Shown piece after piece: positions 18,665-28,009 of a DNA stretch of 64,000 nucleotides (position 1 is its first letter; the number at the start of each line of letters is the position of its first letter). The stretch covers positions 62,001 through 126,000 of the forward strand of contig NZ_CABPSJ010000004.1 in the NCBI RefSeq assembly GCF_902459745.1, given 5' to 3'. Below the pieces are notes generated by a model. That model was not told the origin of the DNA and did not search any database. It saw only the letters and a list, made by a program, of their open reading frames with translations. This stretch comes from Pandoraea communis (GTDB taxonomy: Bacteria > Pseudomonadota > Gammaproteobacteria > Burkholderiales > Burkholderiaceae). The position numbers and the translations under genes were made by a program.

Positions 18665-19627
18665 TTGATCAATGCCTTCGTCATCCATCATGGCCGCCTG
18701 CAACAGGTGACGTGTGACCACCCCAGCGACCTGGCCAGTGTCTCACCGGTCTGGGTCGATTTACATAGCGAATCGGAAGAGGAGCGCCGCTGGGTAGAAG
18801 AGGCCTACAACGTCAAGTTGCCATCACGCGATGAGGTGACCGATATCGAGGCATCGGCCCGTTATTACGAAGACGATGGTGGCGTGCTGCACATCCGCAC
18901 GGATTTCCTGCTCGACGACGAAGAGCAGTCACGCAACGTGCCTGTCGCGTTCGTGGTGCTCAAGGATCTGTTGATTTCCATCCACGACGAAGATTTGCCG
19001 GTGTTCCGGTTGGTGCGCATGCGTGCGCGCATTCGTCCGGGGTCGGTTCGCGACGCCATGGACGTATTGCTCGACCTCTATTCGACCGACGCCGAGTATT
19101 CGGCCGATTCGCTCGAAGGGGTGTACGCTGCGCTCGAAGCCGTGAGCAAGCGAGTGCTCGGCAAGAATCTCACCGACGCCGATGCCGCCAAGGCGCTGGA
19201 GAGTATCGCCGCCGAGGAAGATCTGAACGGCCGGATTCGGCGCAACGTGATGGATACGCGCCGCGCCGTGTCGTTTCTCATGCGTGCCCGCATGCTCAAA
19301 GACGAGCAGTATCAGGAGGGCAAGCAGATCCTGCGCGATATCGAATCGCTCGATAACCACACGGCGTATCTGTTCGACAAGATCAACTTCCTGATGGACG
19401 CCACGATCGGCTTCATCAACATCAATCAGAACAAGATCATCAAGATATTCTCGGTGGCGGCGGTTGCCTTTCTTCCGCCCACGCTGATCGCCAGTATTTA
19501 CGGGATGAATTTCCAGATGATGCCGGAGCTGCGTTGGGAGGTCGGTTATCCGTTCGCCATCGGCTTGATGATCCTTTCGGCGATTGCACCGTTCCTGTAT
19601 TTCCGTCATCGCGGCTGGCTCGACTGA
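18665..19627 (+). CDS. corA: CorA-type magnesium/cobalt transporter
   Basis: This 320-residue divalent cation channel has a large cytosolic N-terminal domain and two C-terminal membrane spans. The selectivity motif YGMNF lies just after the first span (LPPTLIASIYGMNFQMMPE). The start is TTG at 18665: GGGAGAA lies eight bases upstream, the codon begins the family-like MINAFV, and no ATG lies nearby. It is divergent from mscS across a 258-base gap. Confidence 0.93.
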   Translation: MINAFVIHHGRLQQVTCDHPSDLASVSPVWVDLHSESEEERRWVEEAYNVKLPSRDEVTDIEASARYYEDDGGVLHIRTDFLLDDEEQSRNVPVAFVVLKDLLISIHDEDLPVFRLVRMRARIRPGSVRDAMDVLLDLYSTDAEYSADSLEGVYAALEAVSKRVLGKNLTDADAAKALESIAAEEDLNGRIRRNVMDTRRAVSFLMRARMLKDEQYQEGKQILRDIESLDNHTAYLFDKINFLMDATIGFININQNKIIKIFSVAAVAFLPPTLIASIYGMNFQMMPELRWEVGYPFAIGLMILSAIAPFLYFRHRGWLD

Positions 19628-19702
19628 ACGGCTGAGGCGGTGCCTGACGCCGCCATCGCAGCCAGCTTGCGCCGGACAAGGGAGGCGAGGCCGCCGAGCA
19701 GG

Positions 19703-19708
19703 TAAAAT
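19703..19708 (+). promoter_or_regulatory. Putative -10 element of pyrF
   Basis: TAAAAT in CAGGTAAAATAGCGGCC, 81 bases before pyrF. No convincing -35 hexamer is seen. Confidence 0.4.
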
Positions 19709-19788
19709 AGCGGCCATCGCTGGATGGAACCAGTCTCGAATCACCCTCCGCCGGACTACTGCCGCCGGAACCCCGCCGGAACCCCGTC

Positions 19789-20601
19789 ATGACATTCACC
19801 GAAGTTCTCAACGCCGCCTGGACGCGCAACAATTCACTGCTTTGCGTGGGACTGGACCCTGAGCCGTCGCGCATCCCCGCACATCTGCAAGGTCAGCCCG
19901 ACGCGATTTTCGAGTTCTGCCGCCAGATCGTCGATGCTACCGCGCGCTACGCTTGTGCTTTCAAGCCGCAGATTGCCTACTTCGCCGCACATCGTGCCGA
20001 AGACCAGCTCGAGCGGCTGATTGCGCACATTCACGCCGATCATCCGGGCCTGCCGGTCATCCTCGATGCCAAGCGCGGCGATATCGGCAGCACCGCCGAG
20101 CAGTACGCGCGCGAAGCATTCGAGCGCTATCGTGCCGACGCCGTGACGGTGAACCCGTATATGGGTTTCGACTCGCTGGAACCGTACCTCGCGCATGCCG
20201 ATAAGGGCGTGATCGTGCTGTGCAGGACGTCGAATCCGGGGGGCAGCGATCTGCAGTTTCTCGATGTCGACGGCAAGCCGCTGTATCAGACGGTGGCGCG
20301 TTTGGCGGCGGGGCCGTGGAATACGAGCGGTCAGATCGGTCTGGTGGTCGGTGCAACGTTCCCGGCGGAAATCGCGACCGTTCGCAGCATCGTTGGCGAT
20401 ATGCCGTTGTTGATCCCAGGCGTGGGCGCTCAGGGCGGCGACGTCGAGGCGACGGTCAAAGCCGGCCGTACCGCCAACGGCACGGGCATGATGATCAATT
20501 CGTCGCGAGCCATCATCTATGCCGGTCGCGACGAGCAATTCGCCGAGGCTGCGGCGACGGCTGCGCAGAAGACGCGCGACAGCATCAACGCTTATCGCTG
20601 A
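19789..20601 (+). CDS. pyrF: Orotidine 5'-phosphate decarboxylase
   Basis: This 270-residue enzyme makes UMP from OMP in de novo pyrimidine synthesis. The catalytic motif [18 protein letters not shown] (at about 85-100) contains the Lys-Asp pair. The length and the [14 protein letters not shown] start belong to the longer type-2 OMP decarboxylase branch. It has its own promoter-like element and a terminator downstream. Confidence 0.96.
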   Translation: MTFTEVLNAAWTRNNSLLCVGLDPEPSRIPAHLQGQPDAIFEFCRQIVDATARYACAFKPQIAYFAAHRAEDQLERLIAHIHADHPGLPVILDAKRGDIGSTAEQYAREAFERYRADAVTVNPYMGFDSLEPYLAHADKGVIVLCRTSNPGGSDLQFLDVDGKPLYQTVARLAAGPWNTSGQIGLVVGATFPAEIATVRSIVGDMPLLIPGVGAQGGDVEATVKAGRTANGTGMMINSSRAIIYAGRDEQFAEAAATAAQKTRDSINAYR

Positions 20602-20701
20602 TCGGGTGTCGTATTGATGCGCGAGTCGTCGACGTCATTGTCCAATACGTAACGGCAGCCAAGTCGGGCTTTACCACCGCGCCATCGGTGATGACGCCCC
20701 C

Positions 20702-20745
20702 AAAAAAACAGCGCCTTGCGAGTGAATCGCAGGCGCTGTTTTTTT
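20702..20745. terminator. Bidirectional intrinsic terminator between pyrF and pncC
   Basis: AAAAAACAGCGCC and GGCGCTGTTTTTTT flank a 16-base loop, giving a long G+C stem with an A tract on one side and a T tract on the other. It can end the convergent pyrF and pncC transcripts. Confidence 0.85.
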
Positions 20746-20824
20746 ATGATTGCCGGATGGCTGCGTTCGCGCAGTCTTGTGCTCTCCGCTGCGCGTTTGG
20801 CGCGACGCGGGACGAGCCCGGCAG

Positions 20825-21328
20825 CTACGCTTCGGCTTTGTCGAGCAACTCGATAACGCCACGCAGCGCGTGTAGTGCCGCCTGACTGCGCACCTGCGTG
20901 CGATCGCCCTTGAACTGCTTCGTCTCGACGAGGGTCGTGACGCGGTTGCTCCACGCGAAGCACACCATGCCCACGGGCTTATCGGCTGTGCCGCCGCCAG
21001 GACCGGCGACGCCAGTGATCGACAGCGAGATCTGTGCACGGCTATTGAGTAGTGCACCTTCGGCCATAGCGCGTGCCACGGGTTCGCTCACAGCGCCATG
21101 CTTCTCGATCAGTTCGGCCGGAACACCAATCATCTCGGACTTGGCTTGATTCGAGTAGGTGACGAAGCCGCGCTCGAACCAGTTGCTGCTGCCGGAAATG
21201 TCGGTGATCGCAGCGGCGACGAGGCCACCGGTGCACGACTCGGCCGTCGTTAGCATCAGGCGTTCGTCACGCAGACGGTTGCCGACCTTTACCGACAGTT
21301 GAGCTAGAAGATTTTGTTCGGAGACCAC
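20825..21328 (-). CDS. pncC: Nicotinamide-nucleotide amidase (CinA C-terminal family)
   Basis: This 167-residue stand-alone CinA C-terminal domain protein hydrolyses NMN to nicotinate mononucleotide in pyridine-nucleotide salvage. It has TTAESCTGGLVAAAITDI near residues 26-43 with the active-site serine region, and the glycine-rich ITGVAGPGGGTADKPVG. Full length for PncC. It is the last gene of a minus-strand group with thiL and pgpA, separated from pgpA by 159 bases. Confidence 0.92.
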   Translation of the reverse strand: MVSEQNLLAQLSVKVGNRLRDERLMLTTAESCTGGLVAAAITDISGSSNWFERGFVTYSNQAKSEMIGVPAELIEKHGAVSEPVARAMAEGALLNSRAQISLSITGVAGPGGGTADKPVGMVCFAWSNRVTTLVETKQFKGDRTQVRSQAALHALRGVIELLDKAEA

Positions 21329-21487
21329 GGGACGACGCCTTCAAAAAGTCTATGCAACGAATACGTAACGGGCGCGGGCGAGGCATTTGCGGGACGCCCG
21401 TTGTGGCGCTGTCTCAGTGTGACCCCACAGCGAAAACCCGGCAGGCACGCCGCCGTCACGCCACTGTCACCACGGTAGAAAGGCCGG

Positions 21488-22009
21488 TCAGATCGAGCGC
21501 CACAACGCAATCACGAGCAGCGTGCAGAACGCGGCGACGAGATCGTCCAGCATGATACCGAGGCCGCCCTTCACCGTGCGATCGAAATAACTGATGGGCG
21601 GTGGTTTGACGGCATCGAAGAAGCGGAACAGGACGAACGCCACCAGTTGGCCACCGAAGCTCGCCGGGGTAACGAACAGCAATACGATCCAGAACGCGAC
21701 GATCTCGTCCCAGACAACCGCGCTCGGGTCCTGTATGCCGAGCTTGCGTGCCGTAAAGCTGCAGATCCAGATGCCGCCAATAAGGGATGCGGCGATCAAC
21801 ACGCCCCATCCGGTGACGGTCAGATACAGATTGAGCACCAGATACGACGCCCACCCGAACAGTGTTCCCACGGTGCCTGGCGCGAATGACGACAGGCCTG
21901 TGCCGAAACCGAGCGAAAACAGGTGCGCGGGGTGCGACAGCAGGAAACGCGAGGTCGGCCGGCGCGGGCCGCTGCCCGGGTTGACGGCGGCCGTTTGATC
22001 AGTGCTCAT
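21488..22009 (-). CDS. pgpA: Phosphatidylglycerophosphatase A
   Basis: This 173-residue inner-membrane phosphatase removes phosphate from phosphatidylglycerol phosphate. It has the PgpA signature LGFGTGLSSFAPGTVGTL (about 33-50), several membrane spans, and the DEIVAFWIVLL motif. Its ATG overlaps the thiL stop by four bases, which implies translational coupling. Confidence 0.94.
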   Translation of the reverse strand: MSTDQTAAVNPGSGPRRPTSRFLLSHPAHLFSLGFGTGLSSFAPGTVGTLFGWASYLVLNLYLTVTGWGVLIAASLIGGIWICSFTARKLGIQDPSAVVWDEIVAFWIVLLFVTPASFGGQLVAFVLFRFFDAVKPPPISYFDRTVKGGLGIMLDDLVAAFCTLLVIALWRSI

Positions 22010-23007
22010 TGGAAATGGTCGAAACTTTTGTAATCGGCAGCGACGGCCGCGCCAGTCTTGTCGTGAAGATGCAGCATCGTTTGGCGCGTGTCGGGAAGCG
22101 CTATTGTACCGATACGCGTGAGACGTATGCCAAGTTCGTCACCGATCGCCGCGATTCGAGGCCGTTGGGCGCTGTCGGCGCAAAAGCACAATTGATAGTC
22201 GTCGCCACCTGCGAGCGTGCAAAGGCGTTGAACCTCGCGGGTTTGCGATGCCAGCAGGGGCGAGCGTGGCAGGTCATCGACATTCACCTGCGCACTCATG
22301 TTCGAGCGCTCAAGAATGTGGCCGAGGTCGCCGAGCAATCCGTCCGAGACATCTAGCGCAGCACGTGCCACGCCTCGCAGCGCCAGCCCGAGTGCGATCT
22401 GAGGCTCGGGCCAGTCCATCGCGCGGCGCGCGAGCGCGAGATCGTCCGGGTGAAGCGACCATTCGTCGCGCAATGCACCGAGCGCGAGCCGGGCATCGCC
22501 GAGGGTGCCGGAGACCCAAATGTCGTCGCCGGGCCGCGCTGCATCGCGACGCAGCGCCTGGGGGCCCGGCACACTGCCGAACACCGTCACGCAGAGATTG
22601 CGCGGACCACGTGTGGTGTCGCCACCAACCAGCGGGCACGCGTAGCGGTCGGCCAGCGCCGAGAGGCCTTGCGCGAATGGTGCGAGCCACGCGGGATCGC
22701 TGTCGGGCAGGGCGAGGGCCAACGTGAATCCCATGGGACGTGCGCCCATTGCCGCCAGATCCGACAGGTTGACGGCGAGCGTTTTGTGGCCGAGTGCGCG
22801 CGGATCGGCATCCGCGAAGAAATGACGGCCCTCGACGAGCATGTCGGTCGAAATCGCGAGTTGCTCGCCTGCCGGCGGGTGCAGCAGGGCGCAGTCGTCC
22901 CCGATGCCGAGCGTCACATGCTCACCCTGGCGTGTTGCGTGGGCGAAGAAGCGGTCGATCAGCGAGAACTCGGACAGCGGCGAAGGTGACGGGATTGTCG
23001 TGGTCAT
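22006..23007 (-). CDS. thiL: Thiamine-monophosphate kinase
   Basis: This 333-residue enzyme phosphorylates thiamine monophosphate to the active cofactor TPP. Visible family features are FSLIDRFF, LGIGDDCALL, and STDMLVEGRHFF in the N-terminal half, AVNLSDLAAMGA, and DVSDGLLGDLGH near 215. ATG 23007 is chosen because it precedes the conserved SEFSLIDRFF. The frame runs to 23169, but the extra residues are translated from a 9-base tandem repeat. Confidence 0.94.
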   Translation of the reverse strand: MTTTIPSPSPLSEFSLIDRFFAHATRQGEHVTLGIGDDCALLHPPAGEQLAISTDMLVEGRHFFADADPRALGHKTLAVNLSDLAAMGARPMGFTLALALPDSDPAWLAPFAQGLSALADRYACPLVGGDTTRGPRNLCVTVFGSVPGPQALRRDAARPGDDIWVSGTLGDARLALGALRDEWSLHPDDLALARRAMDWPEPQIALGLALRGVARAALDVSDGLLGDLGHILERSNMSAQVNVDDLPRSPLLASQTREVQRLCTLAGGDDYQLCFCADSAQRPRIAAIGDELGIRLTRIGTIALPDTRQTMLHLHDKTGAAVAADYKSFDHFQ

Positions 23008-23120
23008 GGGTACCGGTACAACCGTTGCCAGCGCTTTGGCGGGATGCGTTGCATTGCAGCGCGGCTGCGTGGCAACGTGAGGCGTCAGGCGGCGGGCAGT
23101 GAGTAAAAGTGTAGAGGCGT

Positions 23121-23147
23121 AAAAGGGTGAAAAGGGTGAAAAGGGTG
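23121..23147. repeat. Three-copy 9-base tandem repeat
   Basis: AAAAGGGTG is repeated exactly three times in a row at 23121-23147, in the 5' region of thiL. Such a short array could vary in copy number by slipped-strand mispairing. Confidence 0.85.
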
Positions 23148-23424
23148 AACGGGCTGCCGAAATGCACAACGCGAACCCCTATTCTAAGAGGCTGCTCCCG
23201 CTTTCCCAAGTGGACAACCGGGGCCCGTCACGAATTCAGCCTATCTCTCATGATCCTCTCGGATAACACCTGAGTCGACCTTCATCCCTCGTCTGAAATG
23301 GCAGATGATGGTGCAATGCAGCGTTGATTTCACATGGATTTATGACCACTATCGTCGTGGAAATGCAGTAACGCAGGTGCGGCCCTTATCCGTTTTTTGC
23401 ATAAATTGCGCGAATAAATGGGGC

Positions 23425-23430
23425 TACAAT
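23425..23430 (+). promoter_or_regulatory. Putative -10 element of maeB
   Basis: TACAAT 48 bases before the maeB ATG, within an A+T-rich stretch that begins at about 23390. The -35 hexamer is not clear. Confidence 0.4.
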
Positions 23431-23477
23431 TCGCAGTGAAAATTTGACTCATTCTGCTCGTCCAAGAGCCTCTCCCC

Positions 23478-25781
23478 ATGCCCACGCCGATCGATCCGAA
23501 ACTGCGCGAAGCTGCGCTCGAGTATCACGAATTTCCCACGCCCGGCAAAATCGCCATCGCGCCGACCAAGCAGTTGCTCAACCAGCGCGATCTCGCGCTG
23601 GCGTACTCGCCGGGCGTTGCGGCCGCGTGTGAGGAAATCGTCGTCGATCCGCTCAATGCATCCCGTTATACGGCGCGTGGCAATCTGGTCGGTGTCATCT
23701 CGAACGGCACTGCCGTGCTTGGTCTGGGCGACATCGGTCCGCTGGCATCGAAGCCGGTGATGGAAGGCAAGGGCGTGCTGTTCAAGAAGTTCGCCAATAT
23801 CGACGTGTTCGATATCGAGATCGACGAGAAGGACCCCGAGAAGCTCGTCGACATCATCGCCGCGCTGGAGCCGACTTTCGGCGCGATCAATCTTGAAGAT
23901 ATCAAGGCGCCCGAGTGCTTCATCGTGGAGCGCAAGCTTCGCGAGCGCATGAAGATCCCGGTCTTTCACGACGATCAGCATGGCACGGCCATCGTGGTTG
24001 CTGCCGCACTCATCAACGGCCTGAAGGTTGTCGGCAAGGAACTGACGTCGGTGAAGGTAGTTACGTCCGGCGCGGGCGCCGCCGCACTCGCGTGTCTGGA
24101 CCTGCTCGTCGACATGGGCCTGCCTATCGAGAACGTCTGGGTGACGGATCTGGCGGGTGTGGTGTATGAGGGCCGTACCGAACTGATGGATCCGGAAAAG
24201 ATCCGTTTCTCGCAAAAGACCGATGCCCGCAGCCTTGCCGAGGTGATCGGCGGCGCAGACGTGTTCCTCGGCCTGTCGGCTGCCGGCGTGCTCAAGCCGG
24301 AAATGGTCAAGACGATGGCCGATCAGCCGCTGATCTTCGCGCTGGCCAATCCGAACCCGGAAATCACGCCGGAACTCGCGAAGGAAGTGCGCCCGGATTG
24401 CGTGATGGCCACCGGTCGCACCGACTACCCGAATCAGGTCAACAACGTCCTGTGTTTCCCGTTCATCTTCCGCGGCGCCATCGATGTTGGCGCGACGACG
24501 ATCACGCGCTCGATGGAAATTGCCGCCGTGAACGCACTGGCGGAATTGGCGCGTCAGGAGCAGAGCGATATCGTGGCGTCGGCTTACGGTATCAAGAACC
24601 TGTCGTTCGGCCCTGAATACCTGATTCCGAAGCCGTTCGATCCGCGTTTGCTGGTCAAGGTCGCCACCGCTGTGGCCGAAGCGGCGATGGCCGCTGGTGT
24701 CGCCACGCGCCCGCTCGCGGATGTGGATGCCTACTCGCAGTCGTTGCAGCAGTTTGTGTACCACAGCGGCAGTCTGATGAAGCCGCTGTTTTCCGTGGCG
24801 CGCAGTGTGCCCGCCGACAAGAAGCGCATTGCGTTTGCCGAGGGCGAAGAAGAGCGTGTGCTGCGTGCCGTGCAGGTACTCGTGGACGAGCGCGTGGCGA
24901 CACCGATTCTGGTGGGGCGCCCGGCCGTGATCGAACATCGCATCGAGCAATATGGTCTGCGCCTTACGCCGGGTGTCGATTTCACCGTCGTCAATCCGGA
25001 CCACGACGAGCGCTATCGTGATTACTGGGAGACGTATCACCAGTTGACCAATCGCAAGGGCGTGACGGCGTCGTACGCACGCGTCGAAATGCGCCGGCGC
25101 ACGACGCTGATTGCCGCCATGCTGGTGCGCAAGGGCGAGGCCGACGGCCTGATCTGCGGCACGGTGTCGACGCCGGGCCGTCACCTGCACTTCATCGATC
25201 GCGTGATCGGTAAGCGCGCGGGCGGCCACGTGTACGCCGCGATGAACGCGCTCATTCTGCCGAATCGCCAGATTTTCCTGGTCGACACACACATCAACCA
25301 GGACCCGAGCGCGGAGGAACTGGCCGAGATCACGTTGATGGCGGCCGACGAGATTCGCCGTTTCGGCATCCAGCCGAAGGTGGCGTTGCTCTCGCACTCG
25401 AACTTCGGTACGAGCGATGCCAATTGCGCCCGCAAGATGCGCGAAACACTGGCGATTTTGCAAGAGCGTGCGCCAGAACTGGAAGTTGACGGGGAAATGC
25501 ACGGTGATTGCGCACTCGACCCGGAACTCCGCGCTCGCATCATGCCGGACTCGACGCTTACCGGCGCTGCCAACCTGCTTGTCATGCCGAACATCGATGC
25601 CGCCAACATTGCCTACAATTTGCTCAAGACGGCAGCCGGCAACAATGTCGCGATCGGCCCGATCCTGCTAGGTGCGGCGAAGCCGGTGCATATCCTGACC
25701 GAGTCTGCGACGGTACGCCGCATCATCAACATGGCTGCGCTCGTGGTGGCCGATGCGGCAGCGCAGCAAGAATCGCGCTGA
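23478..25781 (+). CDS. maeB: NADP-dependent malic enzyme with phosphotransacetylase-like domain
   Basis: This 767-residue two-domain protein oxidatively decarboxylates malate to pyruvate with NADPH formation. The N-terminal malic domain (1 to about 430) includes [40 protein letters not shown] and [13 protein letters not shown]-like motifs. The C-terminal 330 residues resemble phosphotransacetylase but are usually regulatory (acetyl-CoA sensing) in MaeB. It is followed by a strong terminator. Confidence 0.95.
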   Translation: MPTPIDPKLREAALEYHEFPTPGKIAIAPTKQLLNQRDLALAYSPGVAAACEEIVVDPLNASRYTARGNLVGVISNGTAVLGLGDIGPLASKPVMEGKGVLFKKFANIDVFDIEIDEKDPEKLVDIIAALEPTFGAINLEDIKAPECFIVERKLRERMKIPVFHDDQHGTAIVVAAALINGLKVVGKELTSVKVVTSGAGAAALACLDLLVDMGLPIENVWVTDLAGVVYEGRTELMDPEKIRFSQKTDARSLAEVIGGADVFLGLSAAGVLKPEMVKTMADQPLIFALANPNPEITPELAKEVRPDCVMATGRTDYPNQVNNVLCFPFIFRGAIDVGATTITRSMEIAAVNALAELARQEQSDIVASAYGIKNLSFGPEYLIPKPFDPRLLVKVATAVAEAAMAAGVATRPLADVDAYSQSLQQFVYHSGSLMKPLFSVARSVPADKKRIAFAEGEEERVLRAVQVLVDERVATPILVGRPAVIEHRIEQYGLRLTPGVDFTVVNPDHDERYRDYWETYHQLTNRKGVTASYARVEMRRRTTLIAAMLVRKGEADGLICGTVSTPGRHLHFIDRVIGKRAGGHVYAAMNALILPNRQIFLVDTHINQDPSAEELAEITLMAADEIRRFGIQPKVALLSHSNFGTSDANCARKMRETLAILQERAPELEVDGEMHGDCALDPELRARIMPDSTLTGAANLLVMPNIDAANIAYNLLKTAAGNNVAIGPILLGAAKPVHILTESATVRRIINMAALVVADAAAQQESR

Positions 25782-25828
25782 TCTGACGAGGACGCAGGGC
25801 AGTTTGGCGCTGTTCGCCACACGTTAAC

Positions 25829-25866
25829 GACAAAACGCCGCACCGATTCGGGGCGGCGTTTTGTCA
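25829..25866 (+). terminator. Intrinsic terminator of maeB
   Basis: ACAAAACGCCGC and GCGGCGTTTTGT form a long stem around a short loop, 48 bases after maeB. The T-rich arm continues into CATTTT. Confidence 0.8.
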
Positions 25867-26070
25867 TTTTCGCGACGCATTTCACCCAGCGAAAATCTCC
25901 GTGTGGGTGCTTACTGTCGTGAAGACCCCTGTGTTTTCATGAATTTGTTGACTAGTTTGGTTGCAAAATGTAAGCCGACATTGATTCTCGGGAGCAATAG
26001 CGATAACCTTACGGCTTCACCCACCAGAACAAGTCCGCAGCGCAAAACGGCGTCGGGCGACAGGCTAGCT

Positions 26071-26472
26071 ATGACAATGGCACGTTGGCTTCATCGGGGC
26101 ATCGTGGCGCTGACGGCGGCTGGTAGTGTTTTTCTGGCGGGCAATACCGTGGCGCGCGAAACCGCGCCATACGTCACGGATCAAACGGCGGCGGTATCCG
26201 TTGCCGAGTTGCCTCGTGAAGCGCAGCGCACGCTGACGCTGATTGCTCAGGGCGGGCCGTTCCCCTATGCCAAAGATGGCATTGTGTTCGGGAACTACGA
26301 AAAGCGTCTGCCCAAAATGCCACGCGGCTATTACCATGAATATACGGTGCCGACTCCCGGTGCCCGCAATAGAGGTGCTAGGCGCATCATCTGCGGCGGC
26401 GACCAACGCACAGTGGATCCGTGTTACTACACGCAAGATCACTACAACAGCTTTAGACGCATAAGGGAATGA
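26071..26472 (+). CDS. Secreted barnase-type guanyl-preferring ribonuclease
   Basis: This 133-residue exported RNase of the barnase/RNase Sa superfamily has an N-terminal signal peptide (about 1-29). The mature domain shows DGIVFGNYEKRLP, then the catalytic glutamate in YYHEYTVPTPG, an arginine in GARRIICGG, and a C-terminal catalytic histidine in YYTQDHYNSF. Two cysteines (CGG and CYYTQ) may form a disulfide. ATG 26071 is the first methionine that leaves a proper signal peptide; 26077 is an alternative. The barstar gene follows seven bases later, so toxin and inhibitor form one operon. Confidence 0.88.
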   Translation: MTMARWLHRGIVALTAAGSVFLAGNTVARETAPYVTDQTAAVSVAELPREAQRTLTLIAQGGPFPYAKDGIVFGNYEKRLPKMPRGYYHEYTVPTPGARNRGARRIICGGDQRTVDPCYYTQDHYNSFRRIRE

Positions 26473-26479
26473 CAGCAGT

Positions 26480-27028
26480 ATGAGTGAGCCGGTTTTCGCA
26501 CAGGAACGCGGGAAAGATCTTATGGCAGATCCATTCGGTGCGGGCGAGGGCAACTTGTTCAAGCAGGTGCTGGGCCTGCATGCTGTAGCGCGGGCCGGCC
26601 GCCGCCATACCTTATCGGAAGAGGGAGATATGAGTCTTTTCAAGACCGTCAGGCCGAATATCGTGCAGTCGATCCGCGCATTCCGCGTGCCGGAACTGGC
26701 CGCAGAGGCCGAGCGACTCGGGCAGCACTTCCTATACGCCAATTGTTCACAGGCGCAGAGCAAGGCCGAGGTGCTGGAGACGATTGCCACGTCGTTTCTA
26801 TTTCCCAAGCATTTCGGGAAGAATTACGACGCATTGCACGACTGTCTCACCGATCTTGTCAGCCACTCTGGCCCGCAACCGGGTTTCGTGGTGGTGCTTG
26901 AGGGACTGCCGGTGGTGACGAAGTTCGATAAGGATGGCCGGGAAACGCTGCTTGATGTCTTCCGTGACGCTGCTGAGTTCTGGTCAGAGCGTCGTGTCAG
27001 TTTCCGTGTTTTCTACTCATTTGCCTGA
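26480..27028 (+). CDS. Barstar-family ribonuclease inhibitor
   Basis: This 182-residue cytosolic protein has a C-terminal barstar domain (about residues 75-175), including FLFPKHFGKNYDALHDCLTD, which holds the conserved Asn-Tyr-Asp-Ala-Leu helix that plugs the barnase active site. The roughly 60-residue N-terminal extension (from MSEPVFAQERG) is found in other Burkholderiaceae barstars. An internal start at 26630 has the better ribosome site, GAGGGAG, and could give a shorter protein. It protects the cell from the RNase encoded just upstream. Confidence 0.88.
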   Translation: MSEPVFAQERGKDLMADPFGAGEGNLFKQVLGLHAVARAGRRHTLSEEGDMSLFKTVRPNIVQSIRAFRVPELAAEAERLGQHFLYANCSQAQSKAEVLETIATSFLFPKHFGKNYDALHDCLTDLVSHSGPQPGFVVVLEGLPVVTKFDKDGRETLLDVFRDAAEFWSERRVSFRVFYSFA

Positions 27029-27128
27029 TCGCTACTGGTGTTATCGGCGGTGAATCCTCTCGAAATCGCCGCCTCTGACGTAGACAGATGAGTGCCGTGA
27101 TGTGATCTTGTGTCATATCGAAGGCAAG

Positions 27129-27157
27129 AAAAAAGGTCCGCAATGCGGACCTTTTTT
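27129..27157 (+). terminator. Intrinsic terminator of the barnase/barstar operon
   Basis: AAAAAAGGTCCGC and GCGGACCTTTTTT form a perfect hairpin with an A-tract/T-tract pair, 100 bases after the barstar gene. It marks the left edge of the accessory region that follows. Confidence 0.85.
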
Positions 27158-27393
27158 CATTTCACCATGACTCCAGTGCCGCATTTCGCTGGACTACGCC
27201 GAAGCTCGATACAGCAGATTTATCAATAAATTAGGCGCGTCCACCATATGCCGGTGCTTTCCGAAACCTGACCTGACTTCCCTGCTGGTAGCCCCTATGA
27301 GGCTCCCGGGAATCGGGCCATTCCGAGGAGTCATCATGGCAAAACTCAAGCTCACCAAGCCTGCCTTGGGCCAGTACGGGGAATTGACCGTCG
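27158..27393. other. Left junction of the accessory segment
   Basis: This stretch lies between the barstar terminator and the broken LysR gene. Its right part carries the 5' start of a truncated gene (27336-27393). The rest, including the A+T-rich stretch at 27214-27232, holds no recognisable gene. No integrase, terminal inverted repeat or duplicated target site could be made out. Confidence 0.5.
27336..27393 (+). pseudogene. Orphan 5' gene fragment cut off at the LysR junction
   Basis: A good ribosome site (CGAGGAG at 27325-27331) precedes ATG 27336. The frame reads MAKLKLTKPALGQYGELT and then runs into sequence that belongs to the 3' part of an antisense LysR gene. I do not recognise the family with confidence; the opening faintly resembles the start of some phage-type integrases. 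The abrupt change at about 27390 suggests a deletion or recombination point. Confidence 0.4.
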
Positions 27394-27994
27394 TCAGATG
27401 TGCGGGTCGCACATCACCAGCGGATACCGCAACACCTCTTCCAACGGGATGCGCTTGTGTGTCAATAGGGGAGGCCGTGCAGGAACGGCCCCTACCAGTG
27501 GATCGCTCCAGGCCAGTTCGGCCAGCAGGCTGTCGCCGGCTTCATCGGACTGAGCGAACCCCAAGTCGTACAGGTCGTCATGCAGCCCCTTGATCTGTTG
27601 CGACAACGGCACTTCGACCAGATGGATATCGACCTCGGGATCGTCCTCGTGGCACTGCATCAAGAAGGCGCTCAGGCGCGGCGATGTGATGCCATCGGAC
27701 AGCGCCACACGAAGTTGGTTGGCCGTCGTAGCCGGCCGCGACGGCCTTGACACTCTCACGGGCCTGCTGAAAGGCAGTGAAGATGCGTGGGACGCGTTCC
27801 AGGAACATCTGCCCGGCGCGCGACAGGCGGGTGTGGCGCGAGTTGCGGATGAACAGGCGAGTGCCCAGTTCTTCCTCCAGTTCCCTGATGGCTCGCGACA
27901 GCGGCGATTGCTCGATATGCAACTTCTCCGCTGCACGGGCGAAGTGCAGTTCTTCGGCTACGGCCAGGAAGCAGCGCAGATGCCGAAACTCCAT
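27394..27994 (-). pseudogene. LysR-family regulator, frameshifted and 3'-truncated
   Basis: The first 80 residues are an intact LysR DNA-binding domain (MEFRHLRCFLAVAEELHFAR...). Just after VAAGYDGQ the frame breaks. The plus strand shows GTTGGTTGG at 27714-27722, and removing one TTGG copy (GGCCAACCAACTTCGT becoming GGCCAACTTCGT on the coding strand) restores GQLRVALSDG, the normal family path. Beyond the shift the effector domain continues (QCHEDDPEVDIHLVEVPLSQQ) until it stops after VMCDPH, about 100 residues short. It lies 15 bases beyond gstA on the same strand. The break is read directly from the two frames. Confidence 0.85.
27715..27722. repeat. 4-bp tandem duplication causing the LysR frameshift
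   Basis: TTGGTTGG on the plus strand. One extra TTGG accounts exactly for the change of reading frame in the LysR pseudogene. Confidence 0.8.
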
Positions 27995-28009
27995 CACGCC
28001 CTCTCGTCG

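Larger units (their letters stand above)
23008..23477. other. Intergenic region between thiL and maeB
   Basis: About 470 bases between divergent genes. It holds a three-copy 9-base tandem repeat near thiL and a TACAAT element (23425-23430) near maeB. No other gene, hairpin terminator or RNA is recognisable by eye. Confidence 0.5.

Noticed and set aside
23424-25502. Long minus-strand frame opposite maeB
   Set aside because: Shadow frame with the same atypical composition and no start signal.
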